NCBI GenBank assembly: GCA_963402885.1
Contig: OY727097.1
Span: forward strand, 8,804,001-8,868,000
Direction: 5' to 3'
Length of the DNA stretch: 64,000 bases
Source: Antedon bifida
Taxonomy: Eukaryota > Echinodermata > Crinoidea > Comatulida > Antedonidae
In this document: positions 33,492-45,940 of the stretch, in pieces
Layout of the letters: every line of letters begins with the position of its first letter
Position numbering within the stretch: the stretch's first letter is position 1
The notes under the pieces: model-generated
What the model was told of the DNA's origin: nothing
The model's database searches: none
Seen by the model: the letters and a program-made list of their open reading frames with translations, nothing else
Program-made: the position numbers and the translations under genes

Positions 33492-35004
33492 TACTGATAC
33501 TGATACTATTTTATTGTCCATAGTAATATCATGGAGGAATAAGTTAGTTCTCCATGGTAATATAAATGGAAATACATTTGAAACTGGCATGAAATATAAA
33601 AAAAAGATATACTATACAAATTCAGAAGATTACAACAAAATACACAAATATACATTAAAAGCTAGGTTATGTATAATACATACAGATTAAAAGCTTTTAT
33701 CATAACATTATTAAAACTATTAAAAATACAATATTAAAAAGGAAGAATTGCACAATGATACGTTAACACTACAGTTTCCTATCTTTTTTGCCGTGAGTTT
33801 ATCAAGTATGACGTTGGCTATAAAGGCATAACGGGATCGGTTTGTTCTTGTCTTAGGGACACAGAGCCTACCACTTCGGGATCCAATAAACTGATCATTT
33901 GCGAAATGACTGACATCACCCATTATACACAAAGCAGCCTGTATTGATATATCATTATATAATTCATCCAGGTAGATTGGCATATCGCCTATAAGTTTAC
34001 CAGCTCTTTTCACAATTTCATTTAGCCTTTTTTTTTATCTTTCTTAAATAAATTACCATAGTTACAAATCAGACAGTAAGATAATACACTTTGGATCATC
34101 GTCGTATAAAACAACTTCATAATAGTGATATCAATATTGAGCAATATACATTCTTTGACATGATTTACCAACTAATTTATCTATGTTTGTTTTCCAGTTA
34201 AGTTTATGATCAATGATACATTCTAAATATGTGTATTCTTCTACCATATTAATTTCTTCTCCATTTTTAACTACTGGAATCAAAGCTTCACATTCTTTCC
34301 TATAATCAATTACAACTTCTTTAGTTTTAGTTGCATTTAATTTCAGGTTGTTATCCTCACTCCACTTAAGAAAATCGGTTATCATTTCCCTATAACAATT
34401 TTCATCTGCATTGGTAATATAACCAGTCAAGACGGATCGTCAGCATATTTAACTACCGAACACATCTTGGACTTGGATCTAAAACATGCAGTGAATACAG
34501 TACTGGCGAGATCACACACCCCTGTGGTATACCCACATTTAGGCCTACAACTCATAATATCGTTTAATTTTACAAATTGTGGTCTGGATTTAAGAAAGCT
34601 ATATAGCCATTTTAAAATATTTTTTCAACTTTCTAATAAGCAGTTCAGGCACTACAGTGTTAAATGCACTGGAAAAGTCAACATATGATGATCTGACATA
34701 TGACCTATTTTTGTCTTAGTGACTAACTTATATTCTGTTTATGTGAACTAACACATCATCTTCCACACTGCGGTTTTCTTGATAAGCAAATTGGAAGGGG
34801 TCGTAAAAATGTTTAGTCATATCAAATAAATGTTTAATTAAAATTTTCTCAAAACATTTTATAACGTTTGATGTGATAGCAATTGGTCTGAAATCCTTCA
34901 GTTCCATTGGTTTTTTATTTTGGGTAGTGGGGATATCATCATTTATACTTTGATTAAATAGTTGAGTGAAAACAGATGCAAGTTCAGTACTGCAGTATTT
35001 CAAC
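33492..35004 (-). mobile_element. Decayed L2/Rex1-like LINE fragment
   Basis: Minus-strand pieces of RT are readable: ELKDFRPIAITSNVIKCFEKI (about 34900), YDPFQFAYQENRSVED (about 34770), then LKLNATKTKEVVIDYRKE and YTYLECIIDHKLNWKTN (34180-34380), and a C-terminal SRSGRLCVPKTRTNRSRYAF (about 33850). The YADD segment and the region up to TGYITNADEN are missing or deleted. The 3' end carries short tandem TATCAG-type repeats (33494-33510), usual for L2/Rex1 elements. Several frame breaks; truncated at the 5' end. Confidence 0.7.
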
Positions 35005-35412
35005 ATGAATCGAATAAAATCAAAATAATGTAATATAATGTCATATTAACAAATAAACAATAGCGCAAATTCAATATAAGTGAGAAATGTCAATTTCAAA
35101 TGTGTTATAATTTGACAATAAAGTTATCTTTAATCTTGAAATCCTGTTAAATTTAGGAGGTGCTTAAGCTCTGCCTGAAGTTTTGATAGTAACGACAAAT
35201 CTTTAGATAAGATAGCGCGCATAACCACCATAGCAATAACGCGTACTACAACGCGTAAATAATGCATTGTGACGTTTATTCGATATCTATGGTAGCGTAG
35301 AACAAACAGATGTCATTTCTGTTTCGATATTTCTCACAGAAAGCTCCTTTCAAAAAACGCTCTTAAATTATTTGAAAAATATCGATACATTTTTAATATC
35401 ATACTAAGAACT

Positions 35413-37653
35413 ATGATCGGAAGTTACCAGATAAAGTTGAAGAACGTATTAAAAGGCACAACTACTTCAAAAGGTAGTGAACAATATCTTAAATTACAAA
35501 TTTTATTTTACAATTTTTGTAAGCCACCACTGGCCAAATCGATTCACACGCACCACCATTCTAGGCCTATTGCGCTTCTTCGGGTAAGCACCCACACTTA
35601 CCACCCGCCTCAACCCTGAACATAAGTCCCGTAAATATACCATTTAATCAAAATACATTGGCTTAACCTCATACGTAACATGTGTATGATTATTATTATT
35701 TTCAAAATTGAGATTTATTTTAGTAGGCCTACTGCCAATAATGGCCTAGGACTACGTAGGTCAGGACAAGCCTAGTCTAGCCATGGCCTATCTATACTTA
35801 GGCTATATTGTTTTTTATCCATTCGAAAGTTTGGAAGACACATCGGCTCACGAAAGTATATACATTTTTAAAATTGCGATTTATTTTAACATTGTCATTG
35901 ATTATACATTCTTAAATTTAGACGAACAATTTCCGGCCACCCAGCAGAGTATAGTCTTTTCTTAAATAATCTAGGCCTAGCCTAATCAGCCTAGGCATAG
36001 ACTAAAATAGCCTAGGGCTTAATTATTTTGTCATTAATGTTGTTATCAATTCGAAAGTTTTAAGAACACATATCCGGATATCCATCATAGTGATGAAAAG
36101 TGTTCTGTCTTTCCTAATTGAATACATTAAGTAACCTAGGCTAAACCATTTAACGTATGACATGTGACAGATTCTGGAGAATTCCGTGATGTTCGTTCAA
36201 CGACTGATGGAAAGTCTCATGCCAATAATGCCCTCAACAGTAGGAAGCGAAAATGGCGAAAGTCAGAGCCATTAACATCAGGCATAAGTTCCCGTAAAGG
36301 TCCAATCAAGATCAAACGACCATGGCGGGAAATCAACATTACAGATGAACTGAACGTGAGTAATATTTAGCACTGTACAAGGTTTACAATCGAAACAATT
36401 CTAAAATAAGGTAGACTGTTAATGTTAGATTATTTTATGTGTTAAACTGAGTTTTAACCTTTTTTTTAAAGATAATTATTTAAATAGAAAATAAACATAA
36501 ATGTAAATTTAGTACGATCAATCATTTTATTAATGTTGTTCCTATTTGAACCTTTTTTATTTCTAGACAAATGAAACGATAACTCATGTTGTTGAAGAAA
36601 CATTAAAAATGTACCGCGCAGCTTCTTACAATATTGAATATCCACAACTCTCTGACAGTAAGTTACAGTAGACTACCAAGTAGGCCTACTAATTTCTTTT
36701 CAGTCATTGCTTAGGCCATAAATACAACCATACCTTTATTTCGGTGTCACCATACAAAAGCATTGTTTCTTTATGAATCATGTAAATTTAGGATATTTGT
36801 TCTGCAGCTCCAATATCGAATAACATTTTGTCCCTCAATGTGTAACTTTGGCTTGTTAAAAAGTCATAACTGTGTGTTAATATGTATATTTTAGGTATCC
36901 ATGATGAGAAGCCGAATGTTGTCTACAGCGACGGAAGTGATACCAATTTGTGTGTATCCTCTCGTTCACCAGCTAAGAGTCTTTATGATGGTAACAATTT
37001 GAATGTAAAAAAAGATAATATAATTATTACAAATATAGTTCATCTTACTTTTTATTACAGATCTTTATCGCCACTCTCCCGAGCTTTGCGCTGCAACAAA
37101 CGATATGATAGAACCATCCACTCCATCCAGAAGTCGAGGAAATGTTTTAAGACTAACTCACCGTACTGGAGCTGGCTACAACATCATGTGGCTGGTATCA
37201 AACCAAACAAAAAGTTGATACGACGTACGTTGTTGAGTAGTATTAAAGACAGTGCTAAGTTTAATGTTGGGATGGCTGGTAAGTATGCATCTCCTCACTG
37301 CAAGTTCGAACCCCAAGAGGTAGGTATTGGAATTGATAGCATTAATACGCTCGGTAATGATAATAGTGTTAGGCCAACGATTTCTAGTAGTCATATCAGG
37401 AAAGCCAAGCGGATATGTTTTAGCATTCACGACACACCAAAGCTACCGTCAGTAGATGACATAATTGATGCTGATCGGAGTTGCAGGAGAAAAGTGCCAC
37501 AACGTAACACAGGTGAGAGCTTTAGTACCATCATAACGCCAATGCCGATACGATGTAAACGAGTGTGTCTTAACATTCACGACACACCAGAGCTGCCATC
37601 AGTTGAAGTAATGCTCGATGCTGATCGGAGTTGCAAGAGAAAGGTTCCATTGC
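35413..37653 (+). CDS. Array unit 5: RVxF-repeat protein gene, short form
   Basis: Exons: 1, 35413-35583; 2, 36171-36355; 3, 36567-36657; 4, 36895-37653. Exon 2 is 21 bases shorter than in other units: its end reads ITDELN|GTGAGT without RSSTTNQ. This is an in-frame loss. Exon 3 ends CTGACA|GTAAGT, giving LSDS at the exon 3-4 junction instead of LSGG. Exon 4 has two repeats, KRICFSIHDTPKLPSV and KRVCLNIHDTPELPSV. About 344 residues from exons 2-4, the shortest complete unit. Introns 2 and 3 are of a different sequence type from units 3 and 4 and match unit 7. Confidence 0.7.
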
Positions 37654-38080
37654 GTAAGTAGTTTGATAAAGTAGGTTTACTTACATGTCCAGGTGTAATA
37701 TCAGTTGCTACTTAAACTAAACGTAACTAAACTTAACTATAACACCCTGTGATCGTAAGTATACATTACGCGAGTATTAAATCTGCTGGTAAAGCACTGC
37801 CTTTCTAGGTATAGGTCTAATTAATGATCAGCCATGACTACATAATAGCAAGGCAATCAAATCCTGTAAGCAACTTTTGTTGATACAGTACAGAAGGAGA
37901 CTAAAGTACAGTATACGTATATTAAAAGTTAGTGTTTTTTTTATTATAAATAGTCCTATTCAAGATTATTGATTAATCGCATATATTATAATTGTTTACT
38001 GATTTTGAATTTTACTTAATGTAAACATTAATTATAAACTATTTAAAAATGATCACATTTCATCGAAAAAATAGGCCTAA

Positions 38081-38241
38081 CAGTTCTTTCCAAATATTAT
38101 TTCAATAATTTGGCCAATTTGGAAAGAAAACAAAATTTCCAGTCTGAAGTCGGAGATGCTACCTCATCGTGGTAGACTGGTGTCAACATCATTGGTATCA
38201 AATTAACAATGGTACCAAGGATGGCTAACAGCATCACGCTT
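38081..38241 (+). other. Conserved block, unit 5
   Basis: Matches the consensus including hairpins and the let-7 site, except ATTAACAATGG in the last loop. AATAAA at 38283-38288. Confidence 0.6.
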
Positions 38242-38461
38242 AACCCTAAAGCACAGGCTAGCTTAAACGTTGCAACTTATTTAATAAACAGAAGTTATGT
38301 TTTAACTTTCTCACACACAGAAAGCTACTAAAAACTTGTTTTGTCTGAAAGGGCGATAATTCTTATATCATAAAATATAACGTTTGGAATGATTCGAAGT
38401 AACAAAACGTTCCAGAAATTACTACTAGACACAACTACTTTCAAGTGCAATTTTAAATTAC

Positions 38462-38598
38462 ACACAACGATTGGACCAATGACAAGCGACATTTCGAAGA
38501 ATCCATCGCTTGTGATTTGTCATTATTACTTGCGTTGCAACCTAGTGAGAACCAAGCTTTAACCAGGGAAGAGTTAATAATTTAACTCTTCCCTGCTT
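38462..38598. repeat. Partial family A MITE followed by the palindrome
   Basis: Same structure and same truncation point as at 27905-28037, showing common descent by segmental duplication. Confidence 0.6.
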
Positions 38599-38772
38599 TA
38601 ACATTAGCAAAAAATTAAAAAGAATTTACCTTTGCCTTAAGATCTATCGTAGTAATATTTTGTAAGATTACATTTACTTATATTGTTATTAAAACTATAG
38701 CATTCATGGCAACAAATATTAATAAAGCCGTTGTTAATTAGGCCTATTATTATTTTTTTTTTATTTAGCTTA

Positions 38773-38929
38773 AGCTCTGTCTACACTATCAAACTAGTTT
38801 GACCCAAGAAGTGTGATGTGCCCAAATATGGTAGTGATATGCTTAAATATGATAGTGGTATGACATCATCATATCCAATGGGCACATTACATTTTTTTCA
38901 CATAAAGTTTAATAGTGTTAGACAGAGCT
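38773..38929. mobile_element. Family B MITE
   Basis: Copy of the element at 28212-28368. Confidence 0.6.
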
Positions 38930-39932
38930 TCACGAATGTTTGCCTTGAATCTCATCACTGAAAGTACACTTAAATGTTCAACAACAAACAAAATAAGTTG
39001 AGCATTATGCGTGTTGCTCTCCTGTGAATAATATCAATAATAATGTCATATTAACGACGGAAGCTATAACAAAAAACAATAGCACAATTTCAATATGAGT
39101 AAGAAATGTAATTTTCAATGTTATGTTGTGTTATATATTTGACAATAAAGTTTTCTTTTATCTTGAAATTCTGTCAAATTAAGGAGGTACTTAAGCTGTC
39201 TATAAAGTTTGAAAGTTTAGTAGTAGACAGAACTTAGTACGGTACTACAAGACACAACTACTTTCAAGTGCAGTGAATAATATACCTTTGTCTTAAAGAT
39301 CTACCGTAGTAATAGTTTGTATTATTTTAAGAGAATATAGTTTATTTATCTTGTTCTTAAATCGAAAGAATTCAACACAAATCAATAGGCCTGATTAATA
39401 AAACCGTTTTTATTTATTTAGCTTACGTAATTTCTGCCTTGAATATCATTATTGAAAAGAAAATTGTTCAACGACAAAAAAGTTAAGCATTTGTATAACA
39501 CGGGTTGCTCTATGAATCGAATAAAATCAATTTAATGTAATATAATGTCATATTAATGACGCAGGTTTTAACAAATAAACAATAGCGCAAATTCAATATA
39601 AGTGAGAAATGTCAATTCAAATGTGTTATAATTTGACAATAAAGTTATCTTTTATTTTGAAATCCTGTTAAATTTCGGAGGTGCTTAAGCTCTGCCTGAA
39701 GTTCTGATAGTATCAAAGATTTTATAATTATAGCCTCTGGCTTTACCTCGTTGGGAAAGCGCGCATAATCACCATAGCAATAACGCGTACTACAACGCGT
39801 AAATAATGCATTGTGACGTTTATTCGATATACGCCATTTCTGTTTGATATTTCTCACAGAAAGCTCCTTTCAAAAAACGCTCTTAAATTATTTGAAAAAT
39901 ATCGATACATTTTTAATATCATACTAAGAACT

Positions 39933-42416
39933 ATGATCGGAAGTAACAAGATAAAGTTGAAGAACGTCTTAAAAGGCACAACTACTTCAAAAGGTAGTGA
40001 ACAATATCTTAAATTTCACATTTTATTTACAATTTTTGTAAGCCACCACTGGCCAAATCGATTCACACGCACACCACCACCATTCTAGACCTATTGCGCT
40101 TATTTGGGTAAGCACCCACACCGCCTCAAACCCAAACATAAGTCCCGTAAATATACCATTTAAAAAAAAATACATTGGCTTAACCTCATACATGTATGAT
40201 TATTATTATTTTCAAAATTGAGATTTATTTTAGCAGGCCTACTGCCAAAAAATAAATGGCCTAGCTAGTAGGGCTAGGACTAGGCCTAGGCTAGGCCTAG
40301 CCTCCCTAGGCTAGACTAGGTAGGTCAGGACTAGCCTAACCTAGTCCTAGCCATGGCCTATCTATACTCATATTGGTTTTTATCCATTCGTAAGTTTGGA
40401 AGACACATCGGCCCACAGTATATACATTTTTAAAATTACGATTTATTTTGACATTGTCATTGATTATGCATTCGTAAATTAACACGAACAAGTTTCCGGC
40501 CACCCAGCAGAGTCTTTTCTTAAATAATCTAGGCCTAGCCTAATTAGCCTAGGCATATGCTAATAATAAATAAAATATTTAGGCATAGCCTAGGGCTTAA
40601 TAATTTTGTCATTAATGTTATCAATTTGAAAGTTTTAAGAACACAAATCCGGATATCCATCATAGTGATGAAAAGTGTTCTGTCTTTCCTAATTTAATAC
40701 ATTAAGTAACCTAGGCTAAAACATTTAACGTATGACAGATTCTGGAGAATTCCGTGATGTTCGTTCAACGACTGATGGAAAGTCTCATGCCAATAATGCC
40801 CTCGACAGTAGGAAGCGAAAATGGCGAAAGTCAGAGCCATTAACATCAGACATAAGTTTCCGTAAAGGTCCAATCAAGATCAAACGACCATGGCGGAAAA
40901 TCAACACTAAAAATGAACTGAGAAGTTCCACAACTAACCAGAACGTGAGTAATATTTAGCATTGCAAGGTTCACAATCGAAACAATTCTAAAATAATGTA
41001 GACTGTTAATGATTATTTTCTTGCATTTTCGTATAGTTTGTAATATTTATAATTTATGATGTGTTCATGTTTTATGCCTAATCTATAATATTTTAAAGAT
41101 TATTTTTAAATCATAATTAAGGTTGTTCCTATTTGAACCTTTTTTAATTAGACAAATGAATCGATAACTCATGTTGTTGAAGAAACATTAAAGATGTACC
41201 GCGCAGCTTCTTACAATATTGACTTTACACAACTCTCTGGCGGTAAGTTGCAACATAGAGTCTAGCAAACTGAATTCTGTCTATCAATATACAAAGTAGG
41301 CCTACCATTATTCTTATTGCCCAAATACAATCAGCCCTATATTAGCCATAACTTCGATGGCGCCTTTAATATATTGGCATTGTTTTCTTTTCAAATCATG
41401 GCAATTTAGGATACAGTATTTGAGTTGCAGCACCCATCCAATCTCGAATACAATTTCGTCTCCCATGTAACTTTGGCCTGTTTGTATTTAAATTGTGTTT
41501 ATTTTAGGTATCCATGAGAAGAAGCCGAATGTTGTCCACAGCAACGGAAGTGATACCAATCTGTGTGCATCCTCTCGTTCACCAGCTAAGAGTCTTTATG
41601 ATGGTAACAATTTGAATGTAAAAAAAGATAATATAATAATTACAAATATAGTTCATCTTACTTTTTATTACAGATCTTTATCGCCACTCTCCCGAGCTTC
41701 GCGTTGCAAGAAACGATATGATAGAACCATCCACTCCATTCAGAAGTCGAAGAAATGTTTAAAGACTAACTCACCGTACTGGAGCTGGCTAAGACACCAT
41801 GTGGCTGGTATCAAACCAAGCAGAAAGTTGATACGACGTACGTTGTTTAGTAGTATTAAAGACAGTGCTAAATTTAATGTTGGGGTGGCGGGTAAGTATG
41901 CATCTCCTCACTGTAAGTCGGAGACCAAGGAGGTAGGTTTTGAAATTGATAGCATTGATAAGCTCGGTAATGATAACAGTGTTAGGCTAACGATTTATAG
42001 TAGTCATATCAGGAAAGCCAAGCGGATGTGTTTTAACATTCACGACGCACCAGAGCTACCGTCAGTAGATGACATGCTTGATGCTGATCGGAGTTGTATG
42101 AGAAAAGTGCCACTGCGTAACACAGGTGAGAGCTTTAGTACCATCATAACGCCAATGCCCATACGATGTAAACGAGTGTGTCTTAACATTTACGACACAC
42201 CAGAGCTACCATCAGTTGAAGAAATGCTCGATGCCGATCGGAGTTGCCGAAGAAAGGTGCCACTGCATAACACAGGTGAGAGCTTTAGTACCATCATAAC
42301 GCCAATGCCCATACGATGTAAACGAGTGTGTCTTAACATTCACGACACACCAGAGCTGCCATCAGTTGAAGAAATGCTCGATGCTGATCGGAGTTGCAAG
42401 AGAAAGGTTCCATTGC
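39933..42416 (+). CDS. Array unit 6: RVxF-repeat protein gene
   Basis: Exons: 1, 39933-40107; 2, 40739-40944; 3, 41152-41242; 4, 41508-42416. Exon 1 has a lost base plus other indels relative to units 1 and 3-5, which argues that its distal part is not under coding constraint. Exon 2 is preceded here by an in-frame ATG (MTDSGEF), but that ATG lies in the presumed splice acceptor. Exon 4 carries three repeats: KRMCFNIHDAPELPSV, then KRVCLNIYDTPELPSV and KRVCLNIHDTPELPSV, the last two with Leu at the RVxF phenylalanine position. About 402 residues from exons 2-4. Basic module intact (SRKLIRRTLFSSIKDSAKFNVG). Confidence 0.7.
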
Positions 42417-42840
42417 GTAAGTAGTTTGATAAAGTAGGTTTACTTACATGTCCAGGTGTAATATCAGTTGCTACTTAAACTAAACGTAACTCACCCTGTG
42501 ATGTATACATTACGCGAGTATTAGATCTGCTGGTAAAGCACTCTCTCTCTAGGTATAGGTATAAATTATCATCAGCCATGACTACATAATAGCGAGGTAA
42601 TCAAACCCTGTAAGCAACTTTTGTTTTTACAGTACAGAAGGAGACTAAAGTACTGTATACGTATATTAAAAGTTAGTTTTTTTATATTATATAGTCCTAT
42701 TTCAAGATTATTGATTAATCGCATATATTATAATTGTTGTTGTTATAACTGATTTTGAATTTTACTTAATGTAAACATTAATTATAAACTTTTTTTAACT
42801 ATTTAAAAATGATCACATTTCATCGCAAAAATAGGCCTAA

Positions 42841-43001
42841 CAGTTCTTTCCAAATATTATTTCAATAATTTGGCCAATTTGGAAAGAAAACAAAATTTCC
42901 AGTCTGAAGTCGGAGATGCTACCTCATCGTGGTAGACTGGTGTCAACATCATTGGTATCAAATTAATAATGGTACCAAGGATGGCTAACAGCATCACGCT
43001 T
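42841..43001 (+). other. Conserved block, unit 6
   Basis: Consensus sequence over the exon-like part. AATAAA follows in AATTATTTAATAAACACAATT, about 60 bases downstream. Confidence 0.6.
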
Positions 43002-43257
43002 AACCCAAAGCACAGGCTCGCGTTTACCCTCTATAGTAGCTTGAACTTTGCAAATTATTTAATAAACACAATTTATGTTTTAACTTTCTCGCACACAGAA
43101 AGCTACTAAAAACTTCTTTTGTTGGAAATAGTGATAATTATTAGATCATAAAATATGATTTTTAGAATGATTCGAATTAACAAAAGACACAACTCCTTTA
43201 AAGTGCAGTGAACAATAGTATTTTAAATTACACAGGACGCAACTTGGACGTAATGAT

Positions 43258-43487
43258 TGGTTCCCACTAGAGACGCAACAAAAGCACGTAGTGCAACGTA
43301 AGTGAGTTGGACCAATCACAAGCGAACTGTCGCTTGTCATTGCGCATTACGTACTTGCGTCGCATCCTAGTGAGAACCGAGCTTAAGCGTAACGCAAGCG
43401 ATTGGACCAATGACAAGCGACATTTCGAAGAATCCATTGCTTGTGATTTATCATTATTACTTGCACTGCGTCCTAGTGAGAAGCTTT
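43258..43487. mobile_element. Family A MITE (composite copy)
   Basis: Duplicate of the element at 32703-32937 with a handful of substitutions (GAGACGCAAC for GTGACGCAAC). Confidence 0.6.
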
Positions 43488-43640
43488 AACATAGTTTAGC
43501 GCAAAAAAGAATTTACCTTAAAGATCATCGTAGTAATATTTTGTAATATAAGAGATTACATTTACTTATATTTTTATTAAATCTATAGCATTTATGGCAA
43601 AAAATATTAATAAAGCCGTTGTTAATTAGGCCTATTATTA

Positions 43641-43800
43641 TTTTGTCTACACTATCAAACTAGTTTGACCAAAGACGTGTGCATGTGCCCAAATATGTTA
43701 GTGATATGCTTAACTATGATAGTGATATGACATCATCATATCCATATATGGGCACATCACATTTTGTTGTCACATAAAGTTTGATAGTGTAAACAGAGCT
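43641..43800. mobile_element. Family B MITE, left end clipped
   Basis: Duplicate of the element at 33091-33248, followed by TTA. Confidence 0.6.
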
Positions 43801-44042
43801 TTACGTAATGTCTGCCTTGAATCCCATCATTGAGAGTACACTGAGTGTTCAACGACAAACAAAATAAATTGAGCATTATCATAACGCGTGTTGCTATCCT
43901 GTGAATAAAATAAATATGTCATATTAACGATGGCAAAAAACAATAGCACAATTTCAATATAAGTGAGAAATGTAATTTTCAATGTTATGTTGTGTTATAT
44001 ATTTGACAATAAAGATTTCTTTTATCTTGAAATTCTGTCAAA

Positions 44043-45540
44043 TTACTGATACTGATACTATTTTATTGTCCATAGTAATATAAATGGAAATACATTTGAA
44101 ACTGGCATGAAATATGAAAAAAAGATATACTATATAAATTCAGAAGATTACAACAAAATACACAAATATACATTAAAAGCTAGGTTATGTATAATACATA
44201 CAGATTAAAAGCTTTTATCATAACATTATTAAAACTATTAAAAATACAATATTAAAAAGGAAGAATTGCACAATGATACGTTAACACTAGTTTCCTATCT
44301 TTTTTCACTGAGTTTATCAAGTATGACGTTGGCTATAAAGGCATAACGGGATTGGTTTGTTCTTGTCTTAGGGACACAGAGCCTACCACTTCGGGATCCA
44401 ATAAACTGATCATTTGTGAAATGACTGACTTCACCCATTATACACAAAGCAGCCTGTATTGATCTATCGTTATATAATTCATCCAGGTAAATTGGCATAT
44501 CGCCTATAAGTTTACCAGCTCTTTACACAATTTGATTTAGCCTTTTTTTTTTATCTTTCTTAAATAAATTACCATAGTTACAAATCAGACAGTAAGATAA
44601 TACACGTTGGATCATCGTCGTATAAAACAACTTCATAATAGTGATATCGATATTGAGCGTTTTCATTTTTCGCAATATATACGTTCTTTGACATGATTTA
44701 CCAACTAATTTATCTGTGTTTGTTTTCCAGTTAAGTTTATGATCAATGATACATTCTAAATATGTGTATTCTTCTACCATATTAATTTCTTCTCCATTTT
44801 TAACTACTGAAATCAAAGGTTTACATTCTTTCCTATAATCAATTACAACTTTTTTAGTTTTAGTTGCATTTAATTTCAGGTTGTTATCCTCACTCCACTT
44901 AAGAAAATCGGTTATCATTTCCCTATAACAATTTTCATCTGCATTGGTAATATAACCAGTCAAGGCGGATCGTCAGCATATTTAACTACCGAACACTTCT
45001 TGGACTTGGATCTAAAACATGCAGTGAATACAGTACTGGCGAGATTACACACCCCTGTGGTATACCCACATTTAGGCCTACAACTCATAATATCGTTTAA
45101 TTTTACAAATTGTGGTCTGGACTTAAGAAAGCTATATAGCTATTTAAAAATATTTTTTCAACTTTCTAATAAGCAGTTCAGGCACTACAGTGTTAAATGC
45201 ACTGGAAAAGTCAACATATGATGATCTGACATATGACCTATTTTTGTCTAAGTGAATAACGTATATTCTGTTTATGTGAACTAACACAGCATCTTCCACA
45301 CTGCGGTTTTCTTGATAAGCAAATTGGAAGGGGTCGTAAAAATGTTTAGTCATATCAAATAAATGTTTAATTAAAATTTTCTCAAAACATTTTATAACGT
45401 TTGATGTGATAGCAATTGGTCTGAAATCCTTCAGTTACATTGTTTTTTTTATTTTGGGTAGTGGGGATATCATCATTTATACTTTGATTAAATAGTTGAG
45501 TGAAAACAGGTGCAAGTTCAGTACTGCAGTATTTCAACAT
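44043..45540 (-). mobile_element. Second copy of the decayed L2/Rex1-like LINE fragment
   Basis: Same insertion as at 33492-35004, carried by the 10.5-kb duplication. It preserves additional readable frame: QRTYILRKMKTLNIDITIMKLFYTTMIQRVLSYC after KLNWKTNTDKLVGK, and VDFSSAFNTV in the RT core. About 40 bases near its 3' end (ATGGAGGAATAAGTTAGTTC region) present in the first copy are missing here. Confidence 0.7.
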
Positions 45541-45940
45541 GAATCGAATAAAATCAAAATAATGTAATATAATGTCATATTAACAAATAAACAATAGCGC
45601 AAATTCAATATAAGTGAGAAATGTCAATTTCAAATGTGTTATAATTTGACATTTTATCTTTAATCTTGAAATCCTCTTAAATTTAGGAGGTGTTTAAGCT
45701 CTGCCTGAGGTTTTGATAGTAACGACAAATCTTTAGATAAGATAGCGCGCATAACCACCATAGCAATAACGCGTACTACAACGCGTAAATAATGCATTGT
45801 GACGTTTATTCGATATCTATGGTAGCGTAGAACAAACAGACGCCATTTCTGTTTCAATATTTCTCACAGAAAGCTCCTTTCAAAAAACGCTCTTAAATTA
45901 TTTGAAAAATATCGATACATTTTTAATATCATAAAGAACT

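Noticed and set aside
35783-35965. 60-codon frame MAYLYLGYIVFYPFES in intron 1 of units 5 and 7
   Set aside because: The frame is broken in units 1, 3, 4 and 6, where the same segment has stops or indels. It is intronic DNA.
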